This document shows positions 16,101 to 27,300 of a stretch of 64,000 nucleotides of DNA, piece by piece. The notes below the pieces were generated by a model. It was not told the DNA's origin. It did no database searches and saw only the letters and a program-made list of their open reading frames with translations. Positions within the stretch are counted from its first letter, which is position 1. Every line of letters begins with the position of its first letter. The position numbers and the translations under genes are program-made. Origin of the DNA: Flavobacterium sp. KACC 22763 (lineage in GTDB: Bacteria > Bacteroidota > Bacteroidia > Flavobacteriales > Flavobacteriaceae); NCBI RefSeq assembly GCF_028736155.1, contig NZ_CP117879.1:2480001-2544000 (forward strand), written 5' to 3'.

Positions 16101-18202
16101 TCGCAGCGGGAACATACAGCGCTTCAACGCAGGCAGCCGCTGACACGCTGGCGCAGAATGACGTAAATGCAAACGGGCAGACATACGCAAATACCAACGG
16201 AACCTGCACTTTTGTAAACGTTGCCAAAAGCGGAACCTATACGAAAAACAACTGCGGAACTGGAGGAACAGGATCTTCTGTAACCTACACTGTCGCAGCG
16301 GGAACATACAGCGCTTCAACGCAGGCAGCCGCTGACACGCTGGCGCAGAATGACGTAAATGCAAACGGGCAGACATACGCCAATACCAACGGAACCTGCA
16401 CTTTTGTAAACGTTGCCAAAAGCGGAACCTATACGAAAAACAACTGCGGAGCTGGAGGGACAGGATCTTCTGTAACCTACACTGTCGCAGCGGGAACATA
16501 CAGCGCTTCAACGCAGGCAGCCGCTGACACGCTGGCGCAGAATGACGTAAATGCAAACGGGCAGACATACGCCAATACCAACGGAACCTGCACTTTTGTA
16601 AACGTTGCCAAAAGCGGAACCTATACGAAAAACAACTGCGGAGCTGGAGGAACAGGATCTTCTGTAACCTACACCGTGGCTGCGGGAACATACAGCGCTT
16701 CAACGCAGGCAGCCGCTGACACGCTGGCGCAGAATGACGTAAATGCAAACGGGCAGACATACGCAAACAATAACGGCACATGTACTTTTAAAAACGTTGC
16801 CAAAAGCGGAACCTATACGAAAAACAACTGCGGAGCTGGAGGAACAGGATCTTCTGTAACCTACACTGTCGCAGCGGGAACATACAGCGCTTCAACGCAG
16901 GCAGCCGCTGACACGCTGGCGCAGAATGACGTAAATGCAAACGGGCAGACATACGCAAACAATAACGGCACATGTACTTTTAAAAACGTTGCCAAAAGCG
17001 GAACCTATACGAAAAACAACTGCGGAACTGGAGGAACAGGATCTTCTGTAACCTACACCGTGGCTGCGGGAACATACAGCGCTTCAACGCAGGCAGCCGC
17101 TGACACGCTGGCGCAGAATGACGTAAATGCAAACGGGCAGACATACGCAAATAATAACGGAACCTGCACTTTTGTAAACGTTGCCAAAAGCGGAACCTAT
17201 ACGAAAAACAACTGCGGAACTGGAGGGACAGGATCTTCTGTAACCTACACTGTCGCAGCGGGAACATACAGCGCTTCAACGCAGGCAGCCGCTGACACGC
17301 TGGCGCAGAATGATATAAATGCAAACGGGCAGACATACGCAAATACCAACGGAACCTGCACTTTTGTAAACGTTGCAAAAAGCGGAACTTTCACTAAAAA
17401 CAACTGCGGAACTGGAGGGACAGGATCTTCTGTGACCTACACAGTCGCTGCGGGAACATACAGCGCTTCAACGCAGGCAGCCGCTGACACGCTGGCGCAG
17501 AATGACGTAAATGCAAACGGGCAGACATACGCCAATACCAACGGAACCTGCACTTTTGTAAACGTTGCCAAAAGCGGAACCTATACGAAAAACAACTGCG
17601 GAGCTGGAGGAACAGGATCTTCTGTAACCTACACCGTGGCTGCGGGAACATACAGCGCTTCAACGCAGGCAGCCGCTGACACGCTTGCGCAGAATGACGT
17701 AAATGCAAACGGGCAGACATACGCAAACAATAACGGAACCTGCACTTTTGTAAACGTTGCCAAAAGCGGAACCTTCACCAGAAACAACTGTAATGCGTTT
17801 GGAACAGGTTCTACTGTAACTTATACAATTCCTGCAGGAACATACAGCGCTTCCACGCAGGCAGCTGCAGACACCCTTGCACAGAATGCTGTAAATGCAA
17901 ATGGACAGACTTATGCTAATAGTAATGGAACTTGTACTTATCCATCTTATTATACTTTTAGACTTAGCAGCCCTGGTAGAACTTCTGCTACTACAGCTTG
18001 TACTCAAACCAATTTTACTTTTATAGTGTATTCAGACTCACCATATTTTGGAATTGGACAGCAACTTTATCTGAACACTCAATTAACTACTAAAGTTGGT
18101 AGCGGAAATACATGGCATCAAGATTTAGAAAGTGGACAGGCTATATTAATTAACAATAGTGGTCAAATATCTCAAATACAACAATGTCCTAATAGCCATT
18201 AA
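13127..18202 (+). CDS. Surface stalk protein with 23 tandem 64-residue DUF5977-like repeats
   Basis: 1691 residues. Signal peptide 1-20 (AFIIFNSMVLRA), then one Ig/PKD-like domain (to about 138), then 23 tandem copies of a 64-residue unit (about 139-1610). A unit reads SGTYTKNNCGxGGTGSSVTY, then a T/A-rich stretch with STQAAADTLAQNDVNANGQ, and ends NGTCTF; each has two Cys that could form a disulfide. I recognise the unit from memory as the Bacteroidota domain annotated DUF5977. The C-terminal 80 residues (YTFRLSSPGRTSATTAC to ISQIQQC) are the same module found twice in the 810-residue neighbour. Expected role: a stiff, length-variable extracellular or periplasmic rod, inferred from repeats and context. 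No catalytic residues and no type IX sorting domain that I can recognise. Confidence 0.85.
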   Translation: MKKHLLLLAFIIFNSMVLRAQDCPAIVGSIKGSSPSYPAICEANVIATPSTQSIFSGEATSISLTTSKIGTVFSWTVVQTGVTGASSGSGASIAQTLANIGGADGTAIYTVTPKLGNCSGTPINITITVKSLYKNLVASGTFTKNNCGAGGTGSTVTYTVNAGTYSASTQAEADTLAQNDVNANGQTYANTNGTCTFVNVAKSGTYTKNNCGTGGTGSSVTYTVAAGTYRASTQAAADTLAQNDVNANGQTYANNNGTCTFKNVAKSGTYTKNNCGAGGTGSSVTYTVAAGTYSASTQAAADTLAQNDVNANGQTYANNNGTCTFKNVVKSGTYTKNNCGAGGTGSSVTYTVAAGTYSASTQAAADTLAQNDVNANGQTYANTNGTCTFVNVAKSGTYTKNNCGTGGTGSSVTYTVAAGTYSASTQAAADTLAQNDVNANGQTYANTNGTCTFVNVVKSGTYTKNNCGAGGTGSSVTYTVAAGTYSASTQAAADTLAQNDVNANGQTYANTNGTCTFVNVAKSGTYTKNNCGTGGTGSSVTYTVAAGTYSASTQAAADTLAQNDVNANGQTYANNNGTCTFKNVAKSGTYTKNNCGAGGTGSSVTYTVAAGTYSASTQAAADTLAQNDVNANGQTYANNNGTCTFKNVAKSGTYTKNNCGAGGTGSSVTYTVAAGTYSASTQAAADTLAQNDVNANGQTYANNNGTCTFKNVAKSGTYTKNNCGAGGTGSSVTYTVAAGTYSASTQAAADTLAQNDVNANGQTYANNNGTCTFVNVAKSGTYTKNNCGTGGTGSSVTYTVAAGTYSASTQAAADTLAQNDVNANGQTYANNNGTCTFKNVAKSGTYTKNNCGAGGTGSSVTYTVAAGTYSASTQAAADTLAQNDVNANGQTYANNNGTCTFKNVAKSGTYTKNNCGAGGTGSSVTYTVAAGTYSASTQAAADTLAQNDVNANGQTYANNNGTCTFVNVAKSGTYTKNNCGTGGTGSSVTYTVAAGTYSASTQAAADTLAQNDVNANGQTYANTNGTCTFVNVAKSGTYTKNNCGTGGTGSSVTYTVAAGTYSASTQAAADTLAQNDVNANGQTYANTNGTCTFVNVAKSGTYTKNNCGAGGTGSSVTYTVAAGTYSASTQAAADTLAQNDVNANGQTYANTNGTCTFVNVAKSGTYTKNNCGAGGTGSSVTYTVAAGTYSASTQAAADTLAQNDVNANGQTYANNNGTCTFKNVAKSGTYTKNNCGAGGTGSSVTYTVAAGTYSASTQAAADTLAQNDVNANGQTYANNNGTCTFKNVAKSGTYTKNNCGTGGTGSSVTYTVAAGTYSASTQAAADTLAQNDVNANGQTYANNNGTCTFVNVAKSGTYTKNNCGTGGTGSSVTYTVAAGTYSASTQAAADTLAQNDINANGQTYANTNGTCTFVNVAKSGTFTKNNCGTGGTGSSVTYTVAAGTYSASTQAAADTLAQNDVNANGQTYANTNGTCTFVNVAKSGTYTKNNCGAGGTGSSVTYTVAAGTYSASTQAAADTLAQNDVNANGQTYANNNGTCTFVNVAKSGTFTRNNCNAFGTGSTVTYTIPAGTYSASTQAAADTLAQNAVNANGQTYANSNGTCTYPSYYTFRLSSPGRTSATTACTQTNFTFIVYSDSPYFGIGQQLYLNTQLTTKVGSGNTWHQDLESGQAILINNSGQISQIQQCPNSH
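13541..17956 (+). repeat. Tandem array of 23 x 192-bp in-frame repeats
   Basis: Unit starts (AGCGGAAC) recur every 192 bases from 13541 to 17765, all in frame. Inner units are nearly identical at the DNA level. The first and last units are visibly diverged and more AT-rich. Inner units mix a few alternative blocks: GGAGCTGGAGG or GGAACTGGAGG, ACCGTGGCTGCG or ACTGTCGCAGCG, and TTTTAAAAACG or TTTTGTAAACG. The array is clearly more GC-rich than the flanking genes. This is the signature of recombination-driven homogenisation; copy number can change without breaking the frame. Confidence 0.97.
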
Positions 18203-18235
18203 CCATAATAAAAACTGTCGTCAAGTAAGCAGAAT

Positions 18236-18289
18236 ATGAAAAAGGCAATTTCAAAAATCAAATCATTTAAGTCTGAATCTAGAAAGTAA
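18236..18289 (+). CDS. Possible 17-residue leader ORF
   Basis: ATG at 18236 reads MKKAISKIKSFKSESRK and stops with TAA one base before the ATG of the VWA gene (TAATATG). The Lys/Ser-rich peptide has no recognisable function. The tight junction could allow translational coupling. It may equally be a chance frame in an 88-base gap. Confidence 0.25.
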   Translation: MKKAISKIKSFKSESRK

Positions 18290-18290
18290 T

Positions 18291-20645
18291 ATGGCAAATC
18301 ATTTAAAAATAAAAAAGTACGGAACTATAATCCTGTTTCTGATTTTGTTTCCTTTTTCTTCTTTCGCTAAGGATTTTAAGGAATTTAAAATAGATTCAAC
18401 TTCTGTTGAAATATTAAATGCCCCAGTTAAAATCATGTTTGACACACCTGAAACTCATTGTATAAATGAAGAGGTGAGTTTTACTTTTGAAACTGCTGGC
18501 AATAACTTTCGTTACGAATGGTCAACAACTAATTCCTTAGGGCAGGTTTTGGCGCTTCCCGTTTCAAATACAACAGGAAAATATTTGTATACATTTAAAA
18601 CTCCAGGAACTTATTTTGTAAAGCTGGTTGTAACAGATTCTGAAAACTGCAGCAAAACATTTACCAAAGAAATTACAGCTTTGGCATGTCAAACAGAAGT
18701 TGTGTGTGTTAATGAGCCTGTAAAACTTGGATTTGAGACAGTGTCTACTGGTCTTACCTACAAATGGTATACTACTAAAGCAGGAAGCACACAGCAGCTA
18801 AATCCAGTTACCAATACAACCGGCGAATATACTTTTACTGGTACTAGTTCTGGAGCTTATACTATTCATTTAAGCGCTTATAAAAATGATCAATGTACAT
18901 TTGAATTTACAAAAACGATTATTGTTGAGAAATGCCAAGATTTTATTTCATGTACAAAAAACAATTTGAATACGCCTAAAATCAAATCCATCTTCAAGAC
19001 TTTAGTAAATAAACTACTTACACTTCCTGCTGAAACTATTGTTGATGGCTATACTTGCGACGAACTTAAAGCTTTTGAATTTTATGTAAAAGATAAAAAA
19101 CCTGCTATATACAATTTTGTACATGATACACAGCAAGGATTTGTTGCATTCTCATTTTCTGACCATTCTGAATATGATGTAAAGATTGCTTTAAACGGAA
19201 ATACTGTTGCTGACTTTAATCTAGATGATTATGAAAATGATGAAATCGTAACGAAACTGACCACTACTCCATCAAGTAATGTTATCAGTTATGTAAATCA
19301 TATCAATTTCTGTTCAGAATTATACTGTATTTCACATGTTGCAATTGTTGTAGATGAATCAAGTTCGATTAGTCTTCCACAAATGGAAAAAATCAAAAAA
19401 CAGCTTAAAAAATACATTCAGCAACAAGCTAGCGATAATGACAAACTACAATCAAACATCTTTGTTTCATTAATAGGAATGTCTGACAGCGATGAAAACA
19501 AAAGAGAAGATCACGTACAGCCGACAAGAGTGAGCAATGAAGCCCCTTCTACCCTAGTTGAATTGAATAGATGGATCGAAAATTATGGTAATCGAAGCGG
19601 TAAAGTCAAAGGTGTTAGCCCTTCTTCTGATTTTTGGAAAAGTGGTTTAGATTATGCTCTAAATCTTTCTATGAAACCAAATGTTGTATTAATGTTTACA
19701 GATGGATGTGAAACAACAAATGTTGAAGCTCTTAGAGATCAAACAATGTCGAGATTTAGTAATTCAAAAAGCACTTTAGATAGTAGTGCAGATAAACCTC
19801 ATTTATATGTTTTAGGTATTGAAAATGGTTTCTATGTTGATGGCGGAATCACTAACAATGTTCTTGCAAGAAGCGAAGATCCTAACTATGTTCAAGCATT
19901 AACTGCTAGTACTTCTGAGTCTAGAGTTGTTCCGCTTTTAAGAACATCTTTAAAATATTTATTAAGCCTTCCAGAAACAGAATACCCTCAATCTAAGATT
20001 GATGATTTTAGCTATGACTATTACGGGTTCGAAAGTTTTGATTTGCTTACAAAACCAGAAAATGAAGCTTATCTGTCTGATAATTTAAAGTTAAGCAAAT
20101 TTACCTGCGGGAACCCTTCAGATAAAAATTATTGTTCTGACTGTTTGACTTTTCAGCCTTCACCGGAAAAAGAATATATGCTTAGCGCTTGGGTAAAAGA
20201 AGAATCTGCAATTCAGCTTCAAACTTATGAAAATGCAGCAATCAATTTAATTTACTATAACAATGTAAATACTACAGACGACAGATACATCATGAAAGTA
20301 GACACACTGTTTGCAAAAGGGGATATTATCGATGGCTGGCAGAGAATTACATACAAATTCTTAATCCCTAAAGGAACAAGAACAATAGGAATTGAACTTG
20401 AAAATAAAAGCGGCGGAGTACCAGTTTACTTTGATGATTTAAGAATCCATCCAGTTGATGGAAGCGTAAAAACTTTTGTATATGATTCAGAAACGTTCAA
20501 ACTCATGTCTGAGCTAGACGAAAACAACTACTCTACTTTCTATGAATATGATAATGAAGGAGGATTAGTCAGAGTTAAGAAAGAAACCGCAAAAGGAATA
20601 AAAACAATACAAGAAACCCGTTCTGGTAATTACATTAATAATTAA
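18291..20645 (+). CDS. Exported protein with PKD-like domains, a VWA domain and a YD-repeat tail
   Basis: 784 residues. Signal peptide 1-26 (TIILFLILFPFSSFA). Two PKD-like domains at about 43-130 and 138-215 (YEWSTTNSLGQ with TPGTYFVKLVVTD; YKWYTTKAGS). The VWA domain starts near 345 with an intact MIDAS motif DESSS (Asp355, Ser357, Ser359) in a hydrophobic strand and a second acidic motif FTDG (Asp471). A jelly-roll or carbohydrate-binding-like region (about 590-725) ends in VYFDDLRIHPVDG. It leads directly into YD-type sequence VYDSETFKLMSELDENNYST, then FYEYDNEGGLVRVKKE. That order (jelly roll then YD) is standard inside Bacteroidota Rhs proteins, so this looks like a piece of an Rhs shell fused to a metal-dependent adhesion domain. 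It starts 5 bases before the next gene. Likely role: adhesion or assembly with the Rhs complex (inference). Confidence 0.8.
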   Translation: MANHLKIKKYGTIILFLILFPFSSFAKDFKEFKIDSTSVEILNAPVKIMFDTPETHCINEEVSFTFETAGNNFRYEWSTTNSLGQVLALPVSNTTGKYLYTFKTPGTYFVKLVVTDSENCSKTFTKEITALACQTEVVCVNEPVKLGFETVSTGLTYKWYTTKAGSTQQLNPVTNTTGEYTFTGTSSGAYTIHLSAYKNDQCTFEFTKTIIVEKCQDFISCTKNNLNTPKIKSIFKTLVNKLLTLPAETIVDGYTCDELKAFEFYVKDKKPAIYNFVHDTQQGFVAFSFSDHSEYDVKIALNGNTVADFNLDDYENDEIVTKLTTTPSSNVISYVNHINFCSELYCISHVAIVVDESSSISLPQMEKIKKQLKKYIQQQASDNDKLQSNIFVSLIGMSDSDENKREDHVQPTRVSNEAPSTLVELNRWIENYGNRSGKVKGVSPSSDFWKSGLDYALNLSMKPNVVLMFTDGCETTNVEALRDQTMSRFSNSKSTLDSSADKPHLYVLGIENGFYVDGGITNNVLARSEDPNYVQALTASTSESRVVPLLRTSLKYLLSLPETEYPQSKIDDFSYDYYGFESFDLLTKPENEAYLSDNLKLSKFTCGNPSDKNYCSDCLTFQPSPEKEYMLSAWVKEESAIQLQTYENAAINLIYYNNVNTTDDRYIMKVDTLFAKGDIIDGWQRITYKFLIPKGTRTIGIELENKSGGVPVYFDDLRIHPVDGSVKTFVYDSETFKLMSELDENNYSTFYEYDNEGGLVRVKKETAKGIKTIQETRSGNYINN

Positions 20646-20650
20646 TACTC

Positions 20651-21364
20651 ATGCTTAATAAAATAATACTATTTATAAACTTTTTGGTTCTAGGCTCATC
20701 TGCATATTGCCAAACAGCAAGCGAAGTAATGCAGCAGGTTGGCAAACAGTACACCATAGCTACTCCTCTGCAATATAACTCCAGTTATGTTTTATATAAA
20801 AGTGCCGATTCAAAAAAAATTGAACAGGCCTATAAAGGCATTTTTGTTAAAAATGACCTTAACGAGGTGTATATGAAAATTGATCAGACCGAGATACTGA
20901 ATTCAAAAACAATAAATATTAAAATTAGCCATTCAGAAAAAGCAGTGCAAATTGCAGATCCGCTTAAAAATTACTTCGGAAGTCTGGATGTCAAACCTCT
21001 ATTCGAACTTTGTAAAGTTGAATCTTTTAAGGATTTTAAAACATACTGGGAAATTGTCTTAACAGCAAAAAACTATTCCAGCTTACCCTATTCGAAGATT
21101 GTTTTACAAATAACGAAAAAGTATTTTCTGCAGAAATCTACATTTTTCTATAGTACGGCTGTTAATTTTTCAAATGATTACAAAAGTCCTAAGAATTATC
21201 ATCCCAGATTAGAAGTTACAAATACTGGCTTTAATCGAAGAGCCGTAAATTCTTCCCTTTTTTCGACCAAAACTTATTTGACAGCATCTGGTAAAAATAG
21301 GTTTCTGCCAACAGAAAAGATAAAGAATTACGAAATAACTGACCAAAGAACCATTTCCAATTAA
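20651..21364 (+). CDS. Small exported protein, possibly LolA-like beta fold
   Basis: 237 residues with a signal peptide (1-20, INFLVLGSSAYC, then Q). The start ASEVMQQVGKQYTIATPLQYNSSYVLYKS and alternating strands ending in a C-terminal LEVTNTGFNRRA suggest a LolA/LolB-type or similar lipid- or peptide-binding half-barrel. I do not recognise a defined family and the call rests on shape only. It sits between the VWA and giant Rhs genes (gaps of 5 and 13 bases), so it is probably a periplasmic helper of that pair. Confidence 0.6.
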   Translation: MLNKIILFINFLVLGSSAYCQTASEVMQQVGKQYTIATPLQYNSSYVLYKSADSKKIEQAYKGIFVKNDLNEVYMKIDQTEILNSKTINIKISHSEKAVQIADPLKNYFGSLDVKPLFELCKVESFKDFKTYWEIVLTAKNYSSLPYSKIVLQITKKYFLQKSTFFYSTAVNFSNDYKSPKNYHPRLEVTNTGFNRRAVNSSLFSTKTYLTASGKNRFLPTEKIKNYEITDQRTISN

Positions 21365-21377
21365 TAAAATCAGATAT

Positions 21378-24300
21378 ATGTTTATAAATAAATACTTAAC
21401 GGCATTTATATTTACACTTTTTTCACTGTTGCTCTCTGCACAGCAGGAAATACATTTAGGTGATAAAAAAGTTGGAAACCAGTTACAAGGTCAGCCAACT
21501 CTACATGTTACTGATGCAAAATATGCCGACATCAAAAAGCAAAAAGTCTTTACTTCTATAAATCCGACAGTTTCAATTCATTTTGGGTTTGATGATAATA
21601 AAAGTAATTCAGCCGAATATACTAAAATTTATTATGCCGAAGTACAGCTGAGAATAACTCCGTATGACAGTTTAGATGTAGTAAAAACTAGTTTTAAGGA
21701 TTTAAACAATAATCCTGTAAATTATCCTAATCCATATCTTGTTACTTTAAGAAAAATCAAACATGATAATGTCACAAAAGGAATTCAATTTGATGATTAT
21801 GCTACATATAATCTACCTGGAATTCATAAGGCAGATGTACAGGTAATGTCTATTACATATTACAATCAATCTGGTACAGCAATAACCGTTGATAATTCAT
21901 CAGCATATCTACAACTAAAGTTTACCACAGACCGTTATTACAACCTCCAACTGAGCAGCACTCAATCAAGTTCTGTGCTTCCGTTAAAACATACTTTTAT
22001 TAAGAATAATGGAACTCAGCAAATCGAAGTAAATAGCGCAAGCGATGGGGCTGATGAAATTCTAATTTCATGGAGTAAAGACAACGTTGCTCCTGCTGTA
22101 GAATATGAATTGGAATGGACATGGATTGATAATTTTGCTGAAAACGGCGGAACTCTTCTACCAAACCAAATTGCTTTAACGGATCAGGATTTTAGGCTTA
22201 ACAGTACAAGAATCCAAACGAAAGATATTTTTTATAAAATTCCACTAGTATATTCAAAAGGTTATATTATTTACAGAGTGCGACCTGTGGGACGATTTTT
22301 GAGTGATATTTCTAAAAATTACTACGGAAACTGGACTTCAGGATTTTTGGAGTCTCACAAGTTAATCAGCGACTGGTTACACTTCCTTACCATCGACGCT
22401 AACCATGAAACGGGCAAGAAAAACTGGCAATATCAGTCTTCATTTGCCGAAGACGGAAAGAAAAAAGAAGTAGTAAGTTATTTTGATGGATCGTTGCGTA
22501 ATCGTCAGACTGTTACTAAAATCAATTCTAACAATAAAGCAGTTGTCGGCGAGGTCATCTACGATAACCAAGGCCGTCCTGCTATTGAAGTATTACCAGC
22601 GCCTGTAGAGTCTTCAGGAATTCATTTCTATCCAGATTTAAATAAAAACAGCCAATCAAATTCAATTTACACCCATAAAGATTTTGATTGGGATAATTCA
22701 GCAGACAAAAGCTGCGCTCCTGTTGTTATCAGCGGAATGGCCAATACTTCTGGTTCAAGTAAGTATTATTCAGGAAATAACGCTGTAAGCAAGGACCATC
22801 AAGATTTAGTTCCAGATGCAGCTTTATTGCCATTCTCTCAAACTGTTTATACACCAGATAATACTGGACGTATTAGTAGCAAAGGAGGAGTTGGTAAAGA
22901 TCATCAGATTGGTTCTGGACACGAGATGAAATATTTTTACGGAACCCCATCTCAAGCAGAACTTAACAGATTATTTGGCTATAAAGTGGGTGATGCATCT
23001 CATTACAAAAAAAATACGGTGATTGACCCAAACGGACAAGTAAGCGTTAGTTATTTGGATCCGCAAGGCAGAACAATTGCTACTGCTCTTGCTGGTGATA
23101 AAAAAGGAAACCTTGTATCCCTTTTAGATGAAACAGATGGAACTTTGCACATCAATACAACAGAAAGCTTACTGGTAAATAACGATAAGTATGTTTCAGG
23201 AAATAATGGCCTTACAGAAGATGGAATCCAATTAAATACTTCGGTAAATGTTGTTAAAAAAGCTCCGATTACTTTCAACTACGGACTTAGCAAAACAGCA
23301 GGAAGTTTTAATGATGAATGTTTGCCTGGTAAATACTATCCATTTGTTTACGATTGGTCAATGACAATGACAGATGATTGTGCAAACGAATTATTATTTT
23401 CTACGAACAATTCTCCTTTATCAGCTCAAATTGGAACAATCAGCACCAATTCATTTTCACCTTCAACATTAGATTTTACCAATAAATTATTCGAAGGAAA
23501 AATTAAAAAAGTAGATGGTAGCTTTCTTCCATTGGAAGAAGGAAAATACAGTCTTAGCAAAAATTTACAGATAAATGCGCAGGCATTAAATCAATATGCT
23601 GACGATTATATTAGCGAATTAAAAAATGGTACAACTTGCAAACCAGTGACGACTGAATTTAATGAGGTAATTCTAGAAACAGACTGTAACGTTACCTGCA
23701 GAAGCTGTGAAGAAGCTTTAGTTACTTCATATTTAGACGCATCAGATAAAGCTGGATACTCAAGCCATTTTTCAACAGACGAAAGCAGTTTAGGAAATAC
23801 TGCAGCAAGAGAACCTTACATTTTAACAGCACAAACAAATTATGTTGCTGCCAATATGCCAACAATTAGTCTTACGGCTGAGGAAACAGCAACTTATACT
23901 GCTCATTACCAAAGAGAATTTAAAGCTTTAATTACAAGTTGTCGAGAATTATGCAATCAGCCTGCAAATTTATGTAGCATCAATGAAGAAATTCTTCTAG
24001 CAGATGTAAGTCCAGGAGGACAATATGGTTCTATTATTGGTTTAGAAACAATTGATCCTGCAGAAGTTGCCAATGATTTAGATCCTGTAAGCGTCTTCAA
24101 CGAAAACAATCAGCTTTTATACAATGGATACAACCAAGTTACCGACGTAAACCCAGATACTGGACTAAATGAAACAGAGCAAAGAACAAAAGCACACTGG
24201 AGATACCCTGTTGGAGGATATAAAGATGAAAACAATGAGCCTTCAAAAATTTCGGTTTTTAGAAACGAAGATGGCACTTATACTCCTAACCTAAGAGCTC

Positions 24301-27300
24301 TTGAAGACAATGGAGCTATTCCTGTGGAAGATGATCCAAGCAGTGATGATGAAAACTATTTGCTTGTAGCGCCTCAGTACCTAAGCAATGTTTCCGATTT
24401 TCTAAAAATTTGGCAGTCAAGCTGGGCTAAAGCTCTGTTGCCATATCACCCAGAATATAGATATTATGAATATAATGCCGCTGTATGCAATAACAGCATT
24501 AACAATGAAAACTCTGATGGTTTTGATGCGAAATTAAGAGATTTAGAGTATTATAATACCGAAAACCCGCAACGAAACGAAACGATTTTTGCAAGTGCAG
24601 GGATTATAGATAATCTTATAAGATCTTATTCTAGCATTGACCCTTTTTATACCAAACTTGACAATTCTATTGAAATTCAAACAGAATTTGATGTTCGTAA
24701 AAATATTATGAAAGAAGGTTTAGTAAACAGTTTTGATGGCATAAGTTTTATAGGTACACAAGGAAATTCTATTAAATTGAACATGCTGCAGACAGCATAC
24801 TTCTTTGCAGCTTATTCTAATGGCATCACTCCTGTTTCTGTATATGAACCAATTTTAACAAAAACTAATGATGAATTACTTGACGAAATTAGACGTCTTC
24901 CTGATCCATACTTAAAACAAAGAATATGGTCTAATTTTAAAGGATATTATATTGCCTTAAAAGAAAAAACAAGAACTGTTTTTGCTCATATTTATGCAAA
25001 CAAATATCGAGCAAACAATGACTGCATTGGAAACAAGCAAAGTACAGAAACATACAAAACCTTACTAAAAAAATACAATACCAACAGCGACAAAAACTTT
25101 GATGATGTTACCGGTTTAATTGCTGCAAGCCAATCTGTCACACCTGAAATACCAGCTGGTTTAATTGACTTGCTTCCTATCTGCTACGAAGAAATTGCTC
25201 CTTTCTTTTATGAAAAAGAAAAACGTTTTGTACCAGCAGATTTTAGTTATGATTCTGGTCTAGAAGACCCACAGGCTATGGCTGCTGCAGATGCAAAAGC
25301 TAATGCCAATCTATATCTAGAAACAGGAAAATGCCCTTTGGCTCTTGATATGGAAACATTTCTGAAAGGTCTAGTAGATCCTAATATACAGCCAAATGGT
25401 TTATTATTAGATCTTCCTGCTTATAGTATGCCTTATTTAACAGCTGGTATATTTAATGCGCAGATTAATCCTGGATTTGATTTAAGTTCTGCTTCACTTT
25501 CCCCAAAAATTTTAGGTCGTAAAACGGGCTCTCAAAATTCAGAATTAGAAATAGACTTTATGGTTGGTGCAAATAGCATTGCAACTCCTATTATTTTAAA
25601 ATTAACCGGTATTGATAGCTATAAAAATCCTTGTGGAGAAAGTGTAACTCCTCCAAAATGGGAAGATATTTCAGGCTTCAAAAACATTCACTACGAATCT
25701 TATGAGGCAGCAACCAAAACTTTTAAGTTTAAAATTTTAGCTACTATTGTCCGTAAAGGGACTACTCCAACCTGTATTACTCCAGAAGAAATTATTATTG
25801 AAGGATATACAAAAGCAGCTGTGGGAGAATGTCACTTTACAGGAGGAATAGGTGTTGGTGAAACTATTGCTTTTGAGGATACGCAATGTAATAAAAGAGA
25901 GCGTTTTGTAAGTGCGTTAAAAGATCTTATAATTAATTTACAAGGTCCAAATAATTTTGAAGATTTAAACAGCATAGATATAACAAATAACAACGTTTTT
26001 AAATCTGGATTTCTTTATACTTATTTTGGGGTTAAAGATCAAGATCAAGTAATATTTAAAAATGGCCCACACCCCCAATGGACTGATTCAAGAATTATAA
26101 CCATCTCTGTTAATGATAAAATTCTGTTTCAGTCTACAAGAGGCGCAAGAGGCTCTGTAGGTAAAGTTGTTGATATGATTCCAGAAGCCGCAAATAAAAA
26201 TGGAATTATTGTTAAATCATTAACAAGCACTGGATATCAAAGAAAAGGTTGGGGAATTTATACAGGAACAGAAAAACCATTATACTTCGCGTGCTGTGCA
26301 CCTTGTGGAGAATGGGACTATGACGGTGATGGATATGGTGATGATTGTGGTCCACCTGAATTACCGTATATTAATGTAAATTCTTGTAACTTAAACAATA
26401 ATGTAGAGCTTGCTTACGAAGAAAACTTAGCTAATGTTATCAATCAGGCACTACTAAATAATTCTTTCGATTATCAGATTCATCCTTCTTCTGAAAATAC
26501 TGCAATTACAAAATTTATCACAGAATCAAATTTGGTAGAACATTTCCAAAGTCAACTAGATTTTGTTAATAGCGTAAGCGGGCCAAATCAGCAAACGACA
26601 TCAAATGTGAATTTATCTAATTATAAACTTACCTATATTCCATATTATAATACAGATGACGGCATTACAGTCTTCAGAATAGAATTTTATTCTTACGGTA
26701 ATGACTATACATATGATTTGATAAGTTTAGTAATTCCCGGCGCCCAAAACTTAATAAAGAAAATTAATTCAATTGATATTTATAATGGTAATTCGATTCG
26801 TATAAGCTATACAGACATTAACGATGAAACCTTTATTACCACAAGTGCTTGGCAAAATATTGGAGGTACCCAAACCTTTGGGGTTCCATCTTCTTCATTC
26901 TGTGATTTTATTTCTAACAACCCGTCTGGTAGGGAGACTGCATGCGATAATAATAGTAATGTCGAATTTACTTTTGAAGAAGGATTAAAAAACGCTCTTA
27001 ATGAAATATTAACCAATAATCTTGTACCTGAAACAATGTACAGCACTTTTGGAAATCCTTTAACAGCGAAAATGTCAAAATTTATCACAGAATCAAACTT
27101 AATAAATAAATATCAATTGGCCAGAAACTGGTCAGTTTCCAATACAGTTTATCCAAATGCATATAGTGCTCCTATACAATTAACTTACTTCAAAATTGTC
27201 AATGATTATAAAATTGAGTTTTACAATAATAACTTTATATTAGAAGGAGCAATAGAATTTCAGAACTGGGAAATTAAAAGAAACCGTGTAGAATATGTGT

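Noticed and set aside
13541..17956. CRISPR-like regular repeats
   Set aside because: Units are 192 bases, directly tandem without unique spacers, and all in frame within one protein.
13605..18007. Long minus-strand frames through the repeat array, up to 317 codons
   Set aside because: They arise because a 192-base unit is a multiple of three and stop-free on the other strand. Composition is implausible (Cys/Arg/Leu-rich) and they repeat with the array. They are shadows of the plus-strand stalk gene.
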